DNA of 64,000 nucleotides from Tubulanus polymorphus (Eukaryota; Nemertea; Palaeonemertea; Tubulaniformes; Tubulanidae): assembly GCF_964204645.1 (NCBI RefSeq), contig NC_134029.1:6457001-6521000 (forward strand). The letters run 5' to 3'. Under the pieces are notes generated by a model, which was not told where the DNA came from, did no database searches, and worked only from the letters and a program-made list of their open reading frames with translations. How positions within the stretch are numbered: position 1 is the first letter of the stretch; every line of letters starts with the position of its first letter. This document shows positions 46,495 to 59,345 of the stretch, one piece after another. Both the position numbers and the translations under genes were made by a program.

Positions 46495-49400
46495 ATGAAT
46501 CGTCGGGCTAATCAAACGGGCGGGACTGGCGGAAACCAGTCTCAACAGAATCAGAACTATAAAATCCGTATGAAGGAAATATCCGACCAGGAACGTCTGA
46601 TTCAACAGAAAAAAAAAGAAATCGAAGATAAGATGATGAAAGAAAAACAAAAAGAACAAGACGATTCATCGAAAAATCCTCCTGCAACGACTGCCAAACC
46701 ACAAACCAGTGCGAAAAGCACCTTTTCCGGTGCAAAAATGTAAGTTAGGGCCTTCAACAGCAATAACCCTCAACTGGTCACTAATGGTCGAGTGCGGGTC
46801 AGCTTTCAGAAAATGATGACCCTTTACATCGGTAATCTTTTCAGGTTTGGTAAACGTCCTGGATTCCAAAGTTGGAAAGAGAGCTTCAAAAAGGCGAAGA
46901 CAGCTGCAGCAGCCACTGCTACTAATACCGAGGAGAGTCAAAAATCACAACCTGGGCAGAACGTATTCAGCAGTGATGGGTCATTTTTGGAAACATTCAT
47001 GAGAACCCAAGGCATTAAAGGTATGATTGAACTTGTGTTTCTTTGTTTTGTCGAAATGTTGCAGAAATTTAGTACACATTAAGGTGGAGTCTAATATATG
47101 TGTCAAATTTAGTATAGAGGTTTTCTTTATTTCAGCCAAAGTGAAGGAGGAGAACATTGATGACTCAGATAAAGGAGAAGTGAAAACTGAGAAGAAAGAC
47201 TTAAAAGATAGTGAAAAGACAGAAAAAGCAAATGCCACCGTCCAGGTGAAAACTGAGGACGTAAAAGTGAAAGAGGAGGTGAAAGTAAAGAAAGAGGCCC
47301 CCGAACCGAAACCCGAAAAACAGAAACCTCCCAGTCTGCTTGATTTACCCGAAATAAAACCCCATTTCGATCGTCATCACGGTACACATCGAATGCAAGA
47401 TATGAATCATCCAATGGGACCACAGCATATGAATGCACCTCCTCAGCGCATGATGCATTCGAGAATGGCTCCACCGCATCACATGGATCAACAACGCCAT
47501 CGTATGGATGGACCGCACCATCGACACGATGGTCCTTCGCATGGCCATCCTATGGACCGACCTCAAGGATTCGGTTCGCAACCACCCCCGCAGATGATGC
47601 CTCCCAATGTTCAGCAACAACAAGGACCTCCACCTCAATTCAATCCAAATCAACAGTTTAATAATCAGTCGCCTCAGTTTAGTCAAGGGCCTCCTCCTTT
47701 CAACCAACCACCTCCAGAGCATATGCCACCTGGAGCCCCTAACTTTCCGCCACCGGGAATGAATCAGGGATTCAATCAGCCACCGATTGAATCGCAGCAA
47801 CATTCAGGATTTCACCAAGGTCCTCCGCAAATGTCTGGACCTCCTCCGAATCAGCCACCTCATCAAGCAAACTTCGGGCCTCAACCTCCTGAACAACAGC
47901 CGTTTGGACACGGGCCACCTCAACCTCCTGGTTTCAGTCAAGGACCGCCGGAGCCTCAGTTTACTCAAGCTATGCCTCCCGTGACTGGTTTCAATCCAAA
48001 TCCTATAGACATATCTCAACCACGTCCTCCATTCGGTCAAGGACACATGCTCCCTGCAAACAATTTCAACCAGCCTTCTGAACAAGCTTCTCATCAACAA
48101 TTTGGTCAAGGTCCACAAATGGGTAATTTCAATCCAGAAGCGCCTCCGTTCAGTCAAGCAAATTCACAGATGCCAGGACCCGGTATGAACCAGCAGGTTT
48201 CTCTACCACAACAACCGGACTTCAGTCAGAGACCGCCTCCTCAACAAGGCCCACCAGGATTCAACTTGCCCCCAATGCAGAGTAATGTGTTGATGCAAGG
48301 TAGACCAAACCCTGGTCCTTCTTCGCCGAATCTAGCCCCTCATCAAACTCCTCCCCCTCCTGGCCTCCTGCCACCAATGCCTCCCAATCAAGCTCCTCAA
48401 CCAGGACAAACGCCGCCTCCTTTCTCGCAAGGCATGCCATTTCCACGGCCTCCGACACCTGCTAATCAGTCAGAACCACGGTTTTCAACTCCTCCTCCCT
48501 GGGCTACATCACAAGGCAATCAAGGAATTATGGCTCGCGATGCCGGATCCCCTTTCACCACTTCTGTTAGCATGTCTCAGCCTCCTGATAACATACACAT
48601 GCCACCACAAGGCCCTCCGCCTGGACTAATGCAAATGCCTAATTCGCAAGCTTCGCCCGGAATGATGCACCATTCCGGTCCAAATTTACCTCCCGGTCAG
48701 CCTATTCCGCCGCCTCCGAGTCATTCTCAACACGAAGCCATTCTATCAGGCATGCCGCCTAGACCTTCTTTATCATTACCGCAGCAGATATTGACGCATA
48801 GTTCCGTGCCAAATAGAATGCCGATGCCTCCGCATCCTCCACAAATGATGGATTTGCCTCCTTTACCCGGACCTATACAACCTCCCGTAGGTCATCAGCA
48901 ACCTCGACCACCAATGCCGATGCACGGAGGACCTCCGCCTATGTCGATGCCGAATTTCAATCAGCCACCGCCGGAACCACGGTTTTCGACGACACCCCCT
49001 TGGCAGAAATCCCGCATGCCCGGCCCCGGACACCAACCTCCAACTGGAGTCCCTCCGCACCGAGGCCCGACACCGGAAAGATTCCCGATGTCGGCGCCAT
49101 CTCATCTTCCTCCTATAAGCGATTTTAGTTCGTCAAACTCGGACACGTACGATCCGACGAACCCGACTGAAGAGGATCGACCGACCAGTTCACCGCCGGC
49201 TGGTTCGAGTCAACAGCAATCGTGGCCTCCTTCGCAGAAACAACAATCTGAATTTTATGATCCGACGAATCCAACAGAGGGACACTCCCCGCAAAAAGAG
49301 GGTATGTGAAATGAACCCAAGAACCATTGTCGCCTGTGGCTTGTAACTGTTTCTTCTTACCTGGCATCTTAACTAATCAATAATTGTATGTCATATTCAA

Positions 49401-52400
49401 TTCGAAGATGAGTCTTTGTGTAGAAAAATTCTAGGTTTAATCATCATTACTTACTTCTCGTTACATATGATTTGTAGGAATGCATCAGTTACCGATGATG
49501 AGTCAACCTCAGCCGGGAATGCTCAGACAGACATCTGCTGATATATTCAAACAAGAACCAAATGAACGAGGTACTTCAGATCAATATTGTTCATTCGTTG
49601 TTGATATCTCATAGGGATAGATAGGACTATGAACTTTCTCACTGGCATAATTAACGAACATTTTCCAACTTTTTCCTGGAAGGGTTTTCTATGAAAATTC
49701 GATTGGATTTTGTATGTAGATTTCAACTGCAAACATACGGGTTTTATCGCTAGATAAGATGAACTGCTCTGTCTCAATATCAATATCTCAATCTGGAAAA
49801 CCTACCTACCAAATTGTTAAAAAATGATTATTAATCCTTTCAGTGCTGACTAATTAATTCCCAAAAGTGCTAGAGATAATTTTGAAGTGTTAAGAAATTC
49901 CACCCCCAGTGTGTTGAGCCACCATATTGTGTCCACACCGCGGTGCAGTGCATCGCTAGTACTTATATTGCACTTTGAGAGGTGCTGCTGTCTTTAATAG
50001 TGATAAAAAACTAATTACATGCTGTGTACTAGCAAAGTCCATCTCTAATTCATACACCGCACTGCAGTGTAGATGCACTGAAAGGTTTAATCGGAGTAGT
50101 ATTTCCTAGCCATATTACCTGTTAAGATTGCGGGGCCTCGATGAGATTATGCTATGAGGACTGTTACATGTGTACTAGGTATATAAATTCGAGAGCCTAC
50201 TGTTTGGGGCGTGTTACACCTTTACTTACGCCAGCTATTCTAGTCTTTCCACCAGACGATCCTCAACTGAGACAGGTCATCGAAAAACTAGCCAGTTATG
50301 TGGCCAAGTCTGGTCCACACATGCAAGAAATAGTGACAAGTAGAAGTCGAAATGACCCTAATCATTGGTGAGTATAGAAACTAACTTTCATCTGCATGAT
50401 TACCCTAGCTATTACACTCTACACACATTTGTCATCTTAGATAGTGTTCGATTTTGGATCACGATTGATTCATTATGGCTTGCTTGGTGGATAGGGTATT
50501 TGACTGGCATTAGAAAACAAATTGTGCTACTGTAACGCGCATTTGTTTGGGATAAATGGCAGGTTTCGATTGGTCTTAACGGATTCTAGAACACCGCTTT
50601 CTTCTCGACCAGGATACCCTTATCCTACCGGTATTCCAGAACATCATATTCTGTAAACCGGATTGAAGGTGTTATCCAGAATTGATATTTTTAAAAACTG
50701 GAATACGTTCAATTGAAACCTGTCTATATCAGTGCTCATCCTGTGTCAAAAGGGCTTGGTTTGTCTGAATACTAGATCATTTCTCTGTGTTGTCAATGGC
50801 TGTGTTAAACTTAATCTTCACTTGCCTTTTCTACCATTGTTCGTATTTCTCTTTCCTTTCCTGTATATTTTTCTCCTGTACTAACTCAATGCATCTAATT
50901 CATTCTGCTTAGAATTATTCATAATTTTGCCACATGTTGTAAGCGATGTTTCTTCAGGTACGCATACATACACACTAATAGGTAATAGGAAGTGGTTTGA
51001 TAATTGGCGAAATCTTGCATACAATTGCAAAATCTAATTACAACTTTCTTGTTCAATCAACGAAAATTATCTTATAAAGTACATTCGCGTATGTATATAA
51101 GTCATTTCACGAGTATCTTTTAGTTGTCTCACATCTTAACCGGGGCAGATCCACGTGCTCCGTGTGCTCCCATCGGAAATTTCCCACGCACTTTTGACAA
51201 TGCAATGGCAATATTTCTCAGGGCACTTTTTTCACCCACAACTAATAAGACAGCAGTCTGCGGCGCAAGACTGACTTTCTCTCAATGTCCCACAAGTGCC
51301 TAAAAATTGTATGAAAATGCACAGAAGTTTCAAAATTTTCCATAGCCTTGTTTTGGCTGCGTGGCTTACTTAACTTGACCTTTTTCAGTATATATGCCCT
51401 TTTCATTTCTTTGCACCCCTGTCAAAGTCTGCCCCTGGATCTGCCCCTGTCTTTGTTTATTTCATGTCTTGTTCGTCGCTGCTTTGCTGTTTTTGCTCGG
51501 TTCGATGATGTGCTTGTTCTCTCGCTACTGCTGTCACACGCGGGAGGGGTACACGAAACTTGGGTGTGTCCATTTTTGTTCTGCTGAAATCCTTACAGGT
51601 TTCTATACGAGCCCGACAGCCAAGCGTATAGGTATTATATGCAACGTTTGCACGAACACACGGGTGGCCGTCTCGGCAGCAGTCGAAGTCAAATGAGGTC
51701 GGATATTGCCAGTGGACATGATGCCGACGTCGAAGACAATTATAGAGGTGAATTATTCCTAAATGGCCCAAATTTCTCTCGATTCTAAGTGATTACCGGC
51801 ACGCAAAATATTTGCTGTATCGCGTATTGAAGATTGCTTTTGCGTTTTTTTAGGAAAGATTGAGGAAAGACGAAAAAAGAAAAGAAGAAGTCGATGGGGG
51901 CCAGATTCGGACAAGTCTGCTGGGCCACCTCTTGCGTCAATACCACCGCCAATACCTCCACCAATGGGTAAGTGATCTGAACAAAATCATTGTTAAACGA
52001 CTCTTTGTTAGTTTTCATCGGTTAATTTTGTTTTGTCTATTGTATAGCAGCCAGTGTGGAAGATGCTATTCGTAATATCGCGAGGCAGACAACGGGAAGC
52101 GATGTTTTGACTGCTGAACAGGCGAAACAGTTACAAGAACAAAAGCATGTAAGCACTTGCTATATTATAGCAGTTGAGGATTCGTTAGCTCGAGAAACTT
52201 CAGATTGACTGTATAAGGTCCACAACCTACTGGTCTGTTGTTAACTACTTGACAAACATGTATAGAATACTTATGAAAACAGAGGAAGGAGGCTCCCTCC
52301 TAATAATCGAATGCTAAACCTGAGAAATCCATTCTCATGCAAGAAGATCTCGGTAGTGAACATGGAATTCTCAGGGCGGATCCAGAGGCCAATTTCAAAG

Positions 52401-53936
52401 ACTTGTCACATCCCATAAGGGCATTTCGATGTCTACAAAGGCAATCATAGGGAAATTTGAGGGACTTGTACAAGTCTGACAAGTCCCCCTGGATCTGCCA
52501 CTGACTCTACTGAACATAGAACTTTAGCATCACTTAAAAACAAGCTATTCTAACCTTTCGTATGTTCCACAGAAAACTTCAGCTCAGCATTGGTTGGTGG
52601 AGCTATCATAGCGTCGATATTTTCGAATTTGAATGATTAAATGCTGATCTTATCGTTCTCTCTCTGTTTGTAGTTGCAAATGATGGTAGAAATGATCACG
52701 GCGAAAAAGAAGGCGATGGCCGCTCAGGCGAAGGCTATCGAAGCCGGTCTACGTATCAAACCGAAATACGAATACGATTCCGATGAAGATACTCAAGGTG
52801 GAACGTGGGAACATAAATTTAGAGATCAAGAAATGGAAGCCACAAGAGGTTGGTTGAGAATCTCCGTCAATATTTTATTCATCCTGATTTTCTTCAATTA
52901 TGCCTTGTCGTACATCGGTATTTCATTTGTTGATGATATTCTGTTTGTATAGACTGGGCTCAAAAACTGACTGAAATGGGACAAGGAAAACATCACATTG
53001 GTGATTTCTTACCGCCGCAAGAGTTGGAGCAGTTCATGGAAACATTCAGGGTACTCTATCCATGTTATTCATTCATTAATTTGATATCACTTTCTGAATC
53101 AATTACGGTTCGTCTATATGGCTGTATTCACTGATTGTAGGCATTACAAGAAGGCCGTGAACCGGATTTATCGGATTATAAACAATTCAAGATCACTTGT
53201 GAAAATGTTGGTTTCCAAATGTTGGAAAAAATGGGATGGAAAGAAGGCGAAGGTCTAGGTCCGGATGGCCAGGGAATCCTCAATCCAGTAAACAAGTGAG
53301 AACAAGAGAAAAAACCTCATCAAATACAGTAGTCTACTGAGTACCACTGATTATGCAGGGGGATTTTTCTAGCCAAGGAGTAATTTTTCATGTCCCACTT
53401 ACAATCTATAACGTTTCGAATTATTACACTACAGTTTTCTCTGTATGCTGGAATTTTAAAGGGGCTGCATTAATTGTTAAGCGTATGACATTGTGGTTGC
53501 TAAAGTAGCAAGGCTTTCGATCTCCTAAAAGGAGAGAAAATTAAGCTTAATTTTGGTGTAATCTTCTATTTTCGGAATTGGCAGCAGATAATTTTAGGGG
53601 GTGACTGATTATCAGAGGGGTGTTTGTAAAAATAAAAGGGGTGGCAATCCCTCTAAAACCTATTGTGGAGACTGCAGTTTTTATAATTTTGTGTTTTGTA
53701 GAGGATCGCAGCCTGTAAACGGTGGTGGCCTCGGTATCGAAAGACCGGCTGAATTAAGTAAAACCGATGACGAATTCGATGCCTATCGAAAGCGTATGAT
53801 GTTAGCTTACAGATTCAGACCAAACCCGTTGGTGAGTAGATAACACTTTAAATCATATATGGATTCTTATTTGCTCGATTTACAAACTTTTTCGATTTCG
53901 ATTTTGCAGAATAATCCGAGGAGACCATACTATTGA
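46495..53936 (+). CDS. SUGP1: SURP and G-patch splicing factor, SUGP1-like, with a long proline-rich insert
   Basis: SUGP1 acts at branch-site recognition with SF3B1 and recruits an RNA helicase through its G-patch. Exons: 46495-46739, 46845-47020, 47136-49301, 49478-49570, 50244-50367, 51599-51747, 51854-51967, 52048-52148, 52674-52848, 52953-53050, 53141-53295, 53702-53831, 53910-53936 (TGA). All are in frame, about 1250 residues (human about 645). N-terminus: [28 protein letters not shown]. Residues 141-200: Lys/Glu-rich with several VKxE motifs. About 200-860: Pro/Gln/Met/Gly-rich, with two RFSTPPPW-like and two YDPTNPTE motifs. About 903-954: one SURP domain. Near 990: [13 protein letters not shown], a UHM-ligand-type motif. 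1148-1215: G-patch ([18 protein letters not shown]). The end [18 protein letters not shown] is family-invariant. Acceptors at 50244 and 52048 have in-frame alternatives. AATAAA at 54640-54645. Confidence 0.95.
49835..50086. mobile_element. TTAA-flanked MITE in a SUGP1 intron
   Basis: Begins TCCTTTCAGTGC after TTAA (49831-49834) and ends GCACTGAAAGGT before TTAA (50087-50090). Same family as 32794-33073 and 60786-61072, inserted in the opposite orientation relative to them ('ctgactaattaattccc' at the left). Confidence 0.75.
51142..51449. mobile_element. Inverted-end repeat, CAGGGGCAGATCC family
   Basis: Left 'cggggcagatccacgtgctc', right 'gcccctggatctgcccctg'. About 308 bp in the SUGP1 intron 50368-51598. 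Confidence 0.5.
52372..52503. mobile_element. Inverted-end repeat, CAGGGCGGATCC family, short copy
   Basis: Left 'cagggcggatccagaggcc', right 'cccctggatctgccactg'; inner 'gacttgtcaca'/'ggacttgtacaagtc' pieces also pair. Lies in the SUGP1 intron 52149-52673. Confidence 0.6.
53455..53690. repeat. Interspersed repeat shared with 57295-57555
   Basis: Shared phrases in the same order: 'aaggggctgcatta' / 'gaggcagcattatgacat', 'caagcttaattttg..atcttctattttc' and 'ggcaatccctctaaaacctattgtggag' / 'ggcagcccctcaaaaacctgttgtggag'. The element ends close to the acceptor of the exon at 53702. Class unknown. Confidence 0.55.
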
Positions 53937-56545
53937 TCATATGACACCATGAAACAGGAGAAACGAAGAGGATTTGCATTGATCAAATCAGACAACGTGG
54001 TTGATAGCGTTAAATGAATCGTTTTAATAGTATTCACCTGGAAGTGATGTATCTCATAGTTGGAGAAAGGAATTGGCCGTTTTTTTCAGTCATTTATAGA
54101 TATACCGGTATTTATGTCGATAAAAAAAGATTTTAATGGACTACTGTATATTGAATTTTCGGCTGGAGCTCATATTATAGTAATGATTTTGGATTTTCTT
54201 AGAATCTGTGTATACGTATTGCTTTTGAGAGCGAGAAGTTCACTGAATATATTATTTTCCTGTACATAGAATATATCATAACATTTTCAATATTCATAAA
54301 ATGTCTTGTACATACGGTTACCGATACACATAAATTCGATTGATAGTTTTGCATACACATTATTCGCGTAGAAACGATATGGAAATATTTTTTCCGAAAT
54401 TCGGGAGGATTATTTCATTACCGTAATATCGTAATAACACATGACATTCGTATGTTTGATATTTGAATGATTAATGTTTTTCGCACTTTCTAAATCATCT
54501 AACTTCTAAAATTGGCTGTATGTTCGTTGACTGTTAACAAAATCTGTGAAATACAAAAAAATGGAAATATCTCTTGGGTCAGCTTTGTGTAGATCAAATT
54601 GTTCCAGCTGTATTCATTGTATATTTATTCAGTGTCTTCAATAAACTAGATATTTTAACTGATACAATTGTTTTCAAATTACAATTTTTCTTCATTTGGT
54701 TTTACCAGCGCATGAATGGAGTTAAGGGATGACGGAGGACATCGAAGGGACACAAGACTTTCAGGGATGCTGATCTTTTTCAATACGCTTACCATGATTA
54801 GATGGCATATCTGGTTTTACTCGAGCAAGAGAATTTCAAGGCTTTAGGTTGGACTGAGCTATAGCCTGCCACACCTCACACGCACTTCTCTGCGAGCCCC
54901 CGCAATAATACCATCAACATAAGCACTGCTCAAGTGACTCCCAGGAACGGGTGTGATAAGTGAAACCATTTTAACAAGTTGCACATCATGTCTTCTCTCT
55001 ATGACGAAACCTCTCGGCAGTTTTAATTGCTACTTGTGACTGACAAGTCTAGTTGCACACCCTCACTAATGATTGCACACCTATGCCGTTGACTCCTAAA
55101 AGGGTTAGATCAGGCAATCAATGGGCTGCCTCACTACACCATGAGGTGCTGTGCTATGCTCATCGTTAGCGGATTTTCTAACACTTACATGAACCAACTC
55201 AACAGTTGATTGCCAATGGTCTGTTCAACTTCATATAAGTGCGTGAAAAATCCACTACGATGAGCATAACTGCAGTACCTTACCGCATGCAACACATAAG
55301 CACAATTAGTGTTAAAATCTATCAATATTAATCTCCTCTACAAAATTTGCACGGTCTAAAGACAGGAAAAGCTTTCCGATATCGTATACTAATAAAACAT
55401 TTAAAGAAGAAGTTGTCTGTATTGTAATCACAAATTTATTCAGCATTGAACTTGCATTTGTTCCCTTAACAAGAAACGTCTTAACATACACATAAAGTAT
55501 ACACATTTGCCTTTGATACACAAACTTAATATCAATGTATAACCTGGAAATATAGATGCCTTCTATAACAACACGTATTTTGTGTAAGCACGTATTTTGT
55601 GTTCTTATACATTATTTGCATGTCACCTTCATGGTAGAAAAGAAGTGAATATATTCATAAGCTTCCCAAAAGCACGAGCCTGAATCAGAGTTCATTGACC
55701 CTGGACTCTCCATTTTATCCTCTAATTCAAGCAACCAACCCGACTATAAAAAATCTAACTATTATTCTAATTACGATTAAAACGTATACGCTGGTAACAA
55801 GAACACTCGATGATTCCCTGCTTAGGAGAGATGTCTCTGCAATACATAGGATAGAAATCATACTCATGACACAAATTCAATATTTGCCAGTATTTTATTG
55901 AAATCAGCAGGAAGAACACACATACCGTAGTCATTGTAACTTGATTAGTTAGAATTCAATTTCGTTCATCGAGACAATAAGCCACGATCAATAAACGACT
56001 TTGGTGGAATGGTGAAGTGAAATTACTAAAGGGAGACTACTACATTAATTCGAATAAAGGAATTATCATCATCAAAGGTAAGTGTATTTGAAAGATCTTT
56101 GAATTCATACATAAACATTACAACTGCCACTAAAATGCTGCATCCAACATCAGTTTATATTTTTTTCAACGATACGCAGTTAACTTTTGGACACAAATGT
56201 ACAGAAAATCATACAAATTTGTTACGTATACAGAATATCATTAGATTGTATATAAGAACAATTCAAAAACTAGACTCACGTTTTCTATGTATAACAGGAA
56301 TTACAAAAATACTACTAGTATAGAACATACTCTTGAGATACGCTTTCAAGACGCCAGTCAAGAAAAGATGGCCCCCCCCACTATACCAACCCTACGACAT
56401 GATTTATTACATCGGTGAAGTCTAAAACAATTATAGATTAGTTTCAGAGTTCACACATAATACATACAAATTAATTGACAGCAGATGGAGCAGTAGAATT
56501 ATCAAGGCATTATCTTTACTCGAAATGTTCGTAATAACTACAGCA

Positions 56546-56676
56546 GGGTCCGGTTTCATGAAAACGTTTGAGCATAAATCAGTTAAGTTACAATTGTTGT
56601 CCTCATTGAAAACATGAATTAACCGATGGTGATTGCACCAAAAATTTGAGTTAAACTTTTTCGTGAAACTGGACCC
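56546..56676. mobile_element. Short inverted-repeat element, GGGTCCGGTTTCATG ends
   Basis: Left 'gggtccggtttcatgaaaa', right 'tttttcgtgaaactggaccc', good inverted repeats. The interior 'cctcattgaaaacatgaatt' matches 9688-9803. Confidence 0.7.
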
Positions 56677-57294
56677 AATACTATGCAACCGAAAGCTCAA
56701 CGACTGCCCACAACACGCCATCGTGATCATTTTATACAACAATTTTTGTTGCTTCACGTCACCATGAGAGAACACAATCGTTCACATTCGAACAGATTAA
56801 ACACATGCAAATATATGAGAACATACATGTTCCAAACTCTTCAAATTCAAGTACTCTTCACCATATGCTGTAAACAAATCCTTCATACCGGGTACATCAA
56901 AATGAACACTGTATACAGACTTACAGCGTATTCATGTTCATGAACTGATGGAGCTAAAAAATATCTTAGATATTCCGCGTAGACATACAAAAGAAAATCA
57001 CTCAATCAGCAGTTGGTTTGACGTGGAGTCGTTGAATAGTCATACGTATTGAACACCCTCTGTAGCTTATTAAGACCCATTAATAGGGCGGATCCGGGCT
57101 ATCGGAAATATGGTGCGAAATGTCTAAGTGCTTTACGTATCTATCATACAGCAGAGTAAGCTAAATAGGTACTGATATCTGCAGGAAACTTGGCGCCATA
57201 TGACAACTGTTCCAGGATGAACGTGTCAACACCGATGAGCTTTACTTTCTTTTGAGGTCTGATGACTAATTCATCCCTAACAATTATGTAATTT

Positions 57295-57555
57295 TAAAGA
57301 GGCAGCATTATGACATCTTTGATCTTGGCCTTTGATCCACCAAAAAATACAGAAAATTCAAGCTTAATTTTGCATCTTCTATTTTCTACATCAGCTCATT
57401 TTATTTCAAAGCAATGATCAGTATTGATAGAATATTCACATCCACTCTGGTAGGTGTAGAAGATATCTTACAAAGGGTGGCTGATTCTGGGGTGAATGCA
57501 AAATTTAACAGGCTGGCAGCCCCTCAAAAACCTGTTGTGGAGAACACTGAATACA
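57295..57555. repeat. Second copy of the repeat at 53455-53690
   Basis: Same ordered phrases as the first copy, diverged. It accounts for part of the open reading frame beginning at 57414. Confidence 0.5.
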
Positions 57556-57937
57556 TCCACATCATACTGATTGATCCAGAAAACTGGTTGATCTCAAACC
57601 TACAGTCATCAATATCCATCACATCCACATCAATACGAATTCATTGTAAAAGACAGTTGGCGCTACGCGATATTCACACAACACATGGCCGAAAATTAAT
57701 AACCGTCCTACGTTTTTTTTTTGTATCGGATCCATGTCTGTCGTCGTATGAAGTTGACAGATTCGCGTCTGTTTAAACTGCTATTAAACGATTAGATCAA
57801 TAACGCGCACTACTTCAACGACGATAGTTTCTCCTTCCTCGCTGGTAGAAATATCCAGCGCTTTCGATATTTCAGCCTGAAAACTCGCTTAATCCGTGCG
57901 ACACACATTTTAAGTTGCTTGTCATCACCAACTGCAG

Positions 57938-58096
57938 ATTATGCCGCGCAGGTGCGCAAAACCGAAGACGAATTCATTTCAAAGGGCATAATTTTTTTCT
58001 ACTCCAAAAAATCGGATTTAAAAACAGTAGACCGTACGGAGAAGATCGCCATGTATCGAAAAACAAACGAAAACCTACGACTTCCTCTTACGAATA
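57938..58096 (+). other. Exon-like segment without a recognised gene
   Basis: A 159-nt open segment between a CAACTGCAG acceptor and an AATA/GTAAGA donor, phase 1 to phase 1, encoding 52 full codons rich in Lys, Asp and Thr (starting YAAQVRKTEDEFISKG). The base composition of its first third looks coding. I recognise no domain and found no partner exon with certainty. Confidence 0.25.
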
Positions 58097-59345
58097 GTAA
58101 GAAAAACTTTTTTCAACAATGAGTTGTTGAATATATCATGTCAAGGAGACAAGCCGAGGAAGAATGGAGAAGGTTCACTAATAGTTACCTGACATTTATA
58201 AGAGCAATGCAACATTACCCGATAACTAGGCAAAGTCACACCCCGGAATAGAAGGCTTGCGATCTTTCATAATTGGAGCAAAGATAGATTGAGAGAAGAG
58301 CAGTTACTGAAAATACGCCTGAAGATACTTCTAAGCGTACGGTTCAACAGAGTACGTAAATAGCACAGAAAAGAGACTCTGTAAAAGGTAAGAGGAAATT
58401 ATGTTACAATTAAAAAGAGAATACCAGCAAAATTAGCACTACGATTTAGACCATATTTTTGACTACTTCAAAATAATATAACATTGCTTTGCGTAAAAAT
58501 CGATTCTAATCTTCATTGTTTCGAAGATTTTCTTACTTAAACGATTCAGATAAGTAAACAGATAGTGAATCTATACATCTCGGCAAATATTACGGACCAT
58601 GAAAACATCAATGATGAAATGTTTTTACCGATGGTAAAATTGAAAAGAAAATTTCGAATCAAAACGTATCTCAAAAATATTCAAAAACGAAATTAAACAG
58701 TTTCAAAGGACATTGAAAAACAAACATGGAAAAGAAGTTTAATCGAAGAGAGTTCTTGATTAACAGCTGGGGTTTAAGCAGGCGTTTTATAGAAAATGAA
58801 ACGTGACATTAAAAATTAATTCAGTTAGCTACTACATTATTAAAAAGTCCTACAAGACTTAACAAAGTTTGACGATTTTAACGATAAAACTTTCTGACAA
58901 CACGCAACACCGACAAAATTCGAAAAATTGATTTATGTTGAGCATTTGCCGATGGCACTGCTTCCACTGCAACGATAAACAGCAGGAACAGACGTGAAAA
59001 TCCATTTCCACAGGAAAAATGGTTCTATTGCTTTTATCCGATAAGTTTGTACAGACAAATTGGAATCAGAACAGGGGCGTATCCAGACGGCATTAGAAAA
59101 ATAATTTTTTTGCTTGCTCATTTTGGTCCGACTACCGATCTAAGTGAAAAGATCACAAAGACCGGTCTCATGATTCTAACCCATTCTGGACTAGACGCTA
59201 AAAATATGGATGACAAAATGCGTTCGAAGGCGATTTACAAAATGCTGCCGAATCTATTCAATCTCTGCAATACAAATATCGACGACTTAAAAATCGGAGC
59301 AATCTGTATTGTTTGTAGCTCTAAAACCGAACATCACGTAGATCG

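Larger units (their letters stand above)
53937..59345. other. Convergent region between SUGP1 and DIAPH; no firm gene
   Basis: SUGP1 3' UTR to the AATAAA at 54640, then mostly non-coding DNA that may include the DIAPH 3' UTR. Contains repeats at 56546-56676 and 57295-57555 and an exon-like piece at 57938-58096 on the plus strand. A 100-residue open stretch at about 59047-59345 (+) is of doubtful meaning. Confidence 0.45.

Noticed and set aside
47345-48157. Long minus-strand open frames under the SUGP1 proline-rich exon
   Set aside because: Complement of Pro/Gln/Met codons gives Trp/Arg/Leu/Met-rich nonsense; the plus strand has the conserved gene.
57414-57776. 120-codon plus-strand frame
   Set aside because: Much of it lies in the repeat shared with 53455-53690, and there are no supporting splice sites or domain.
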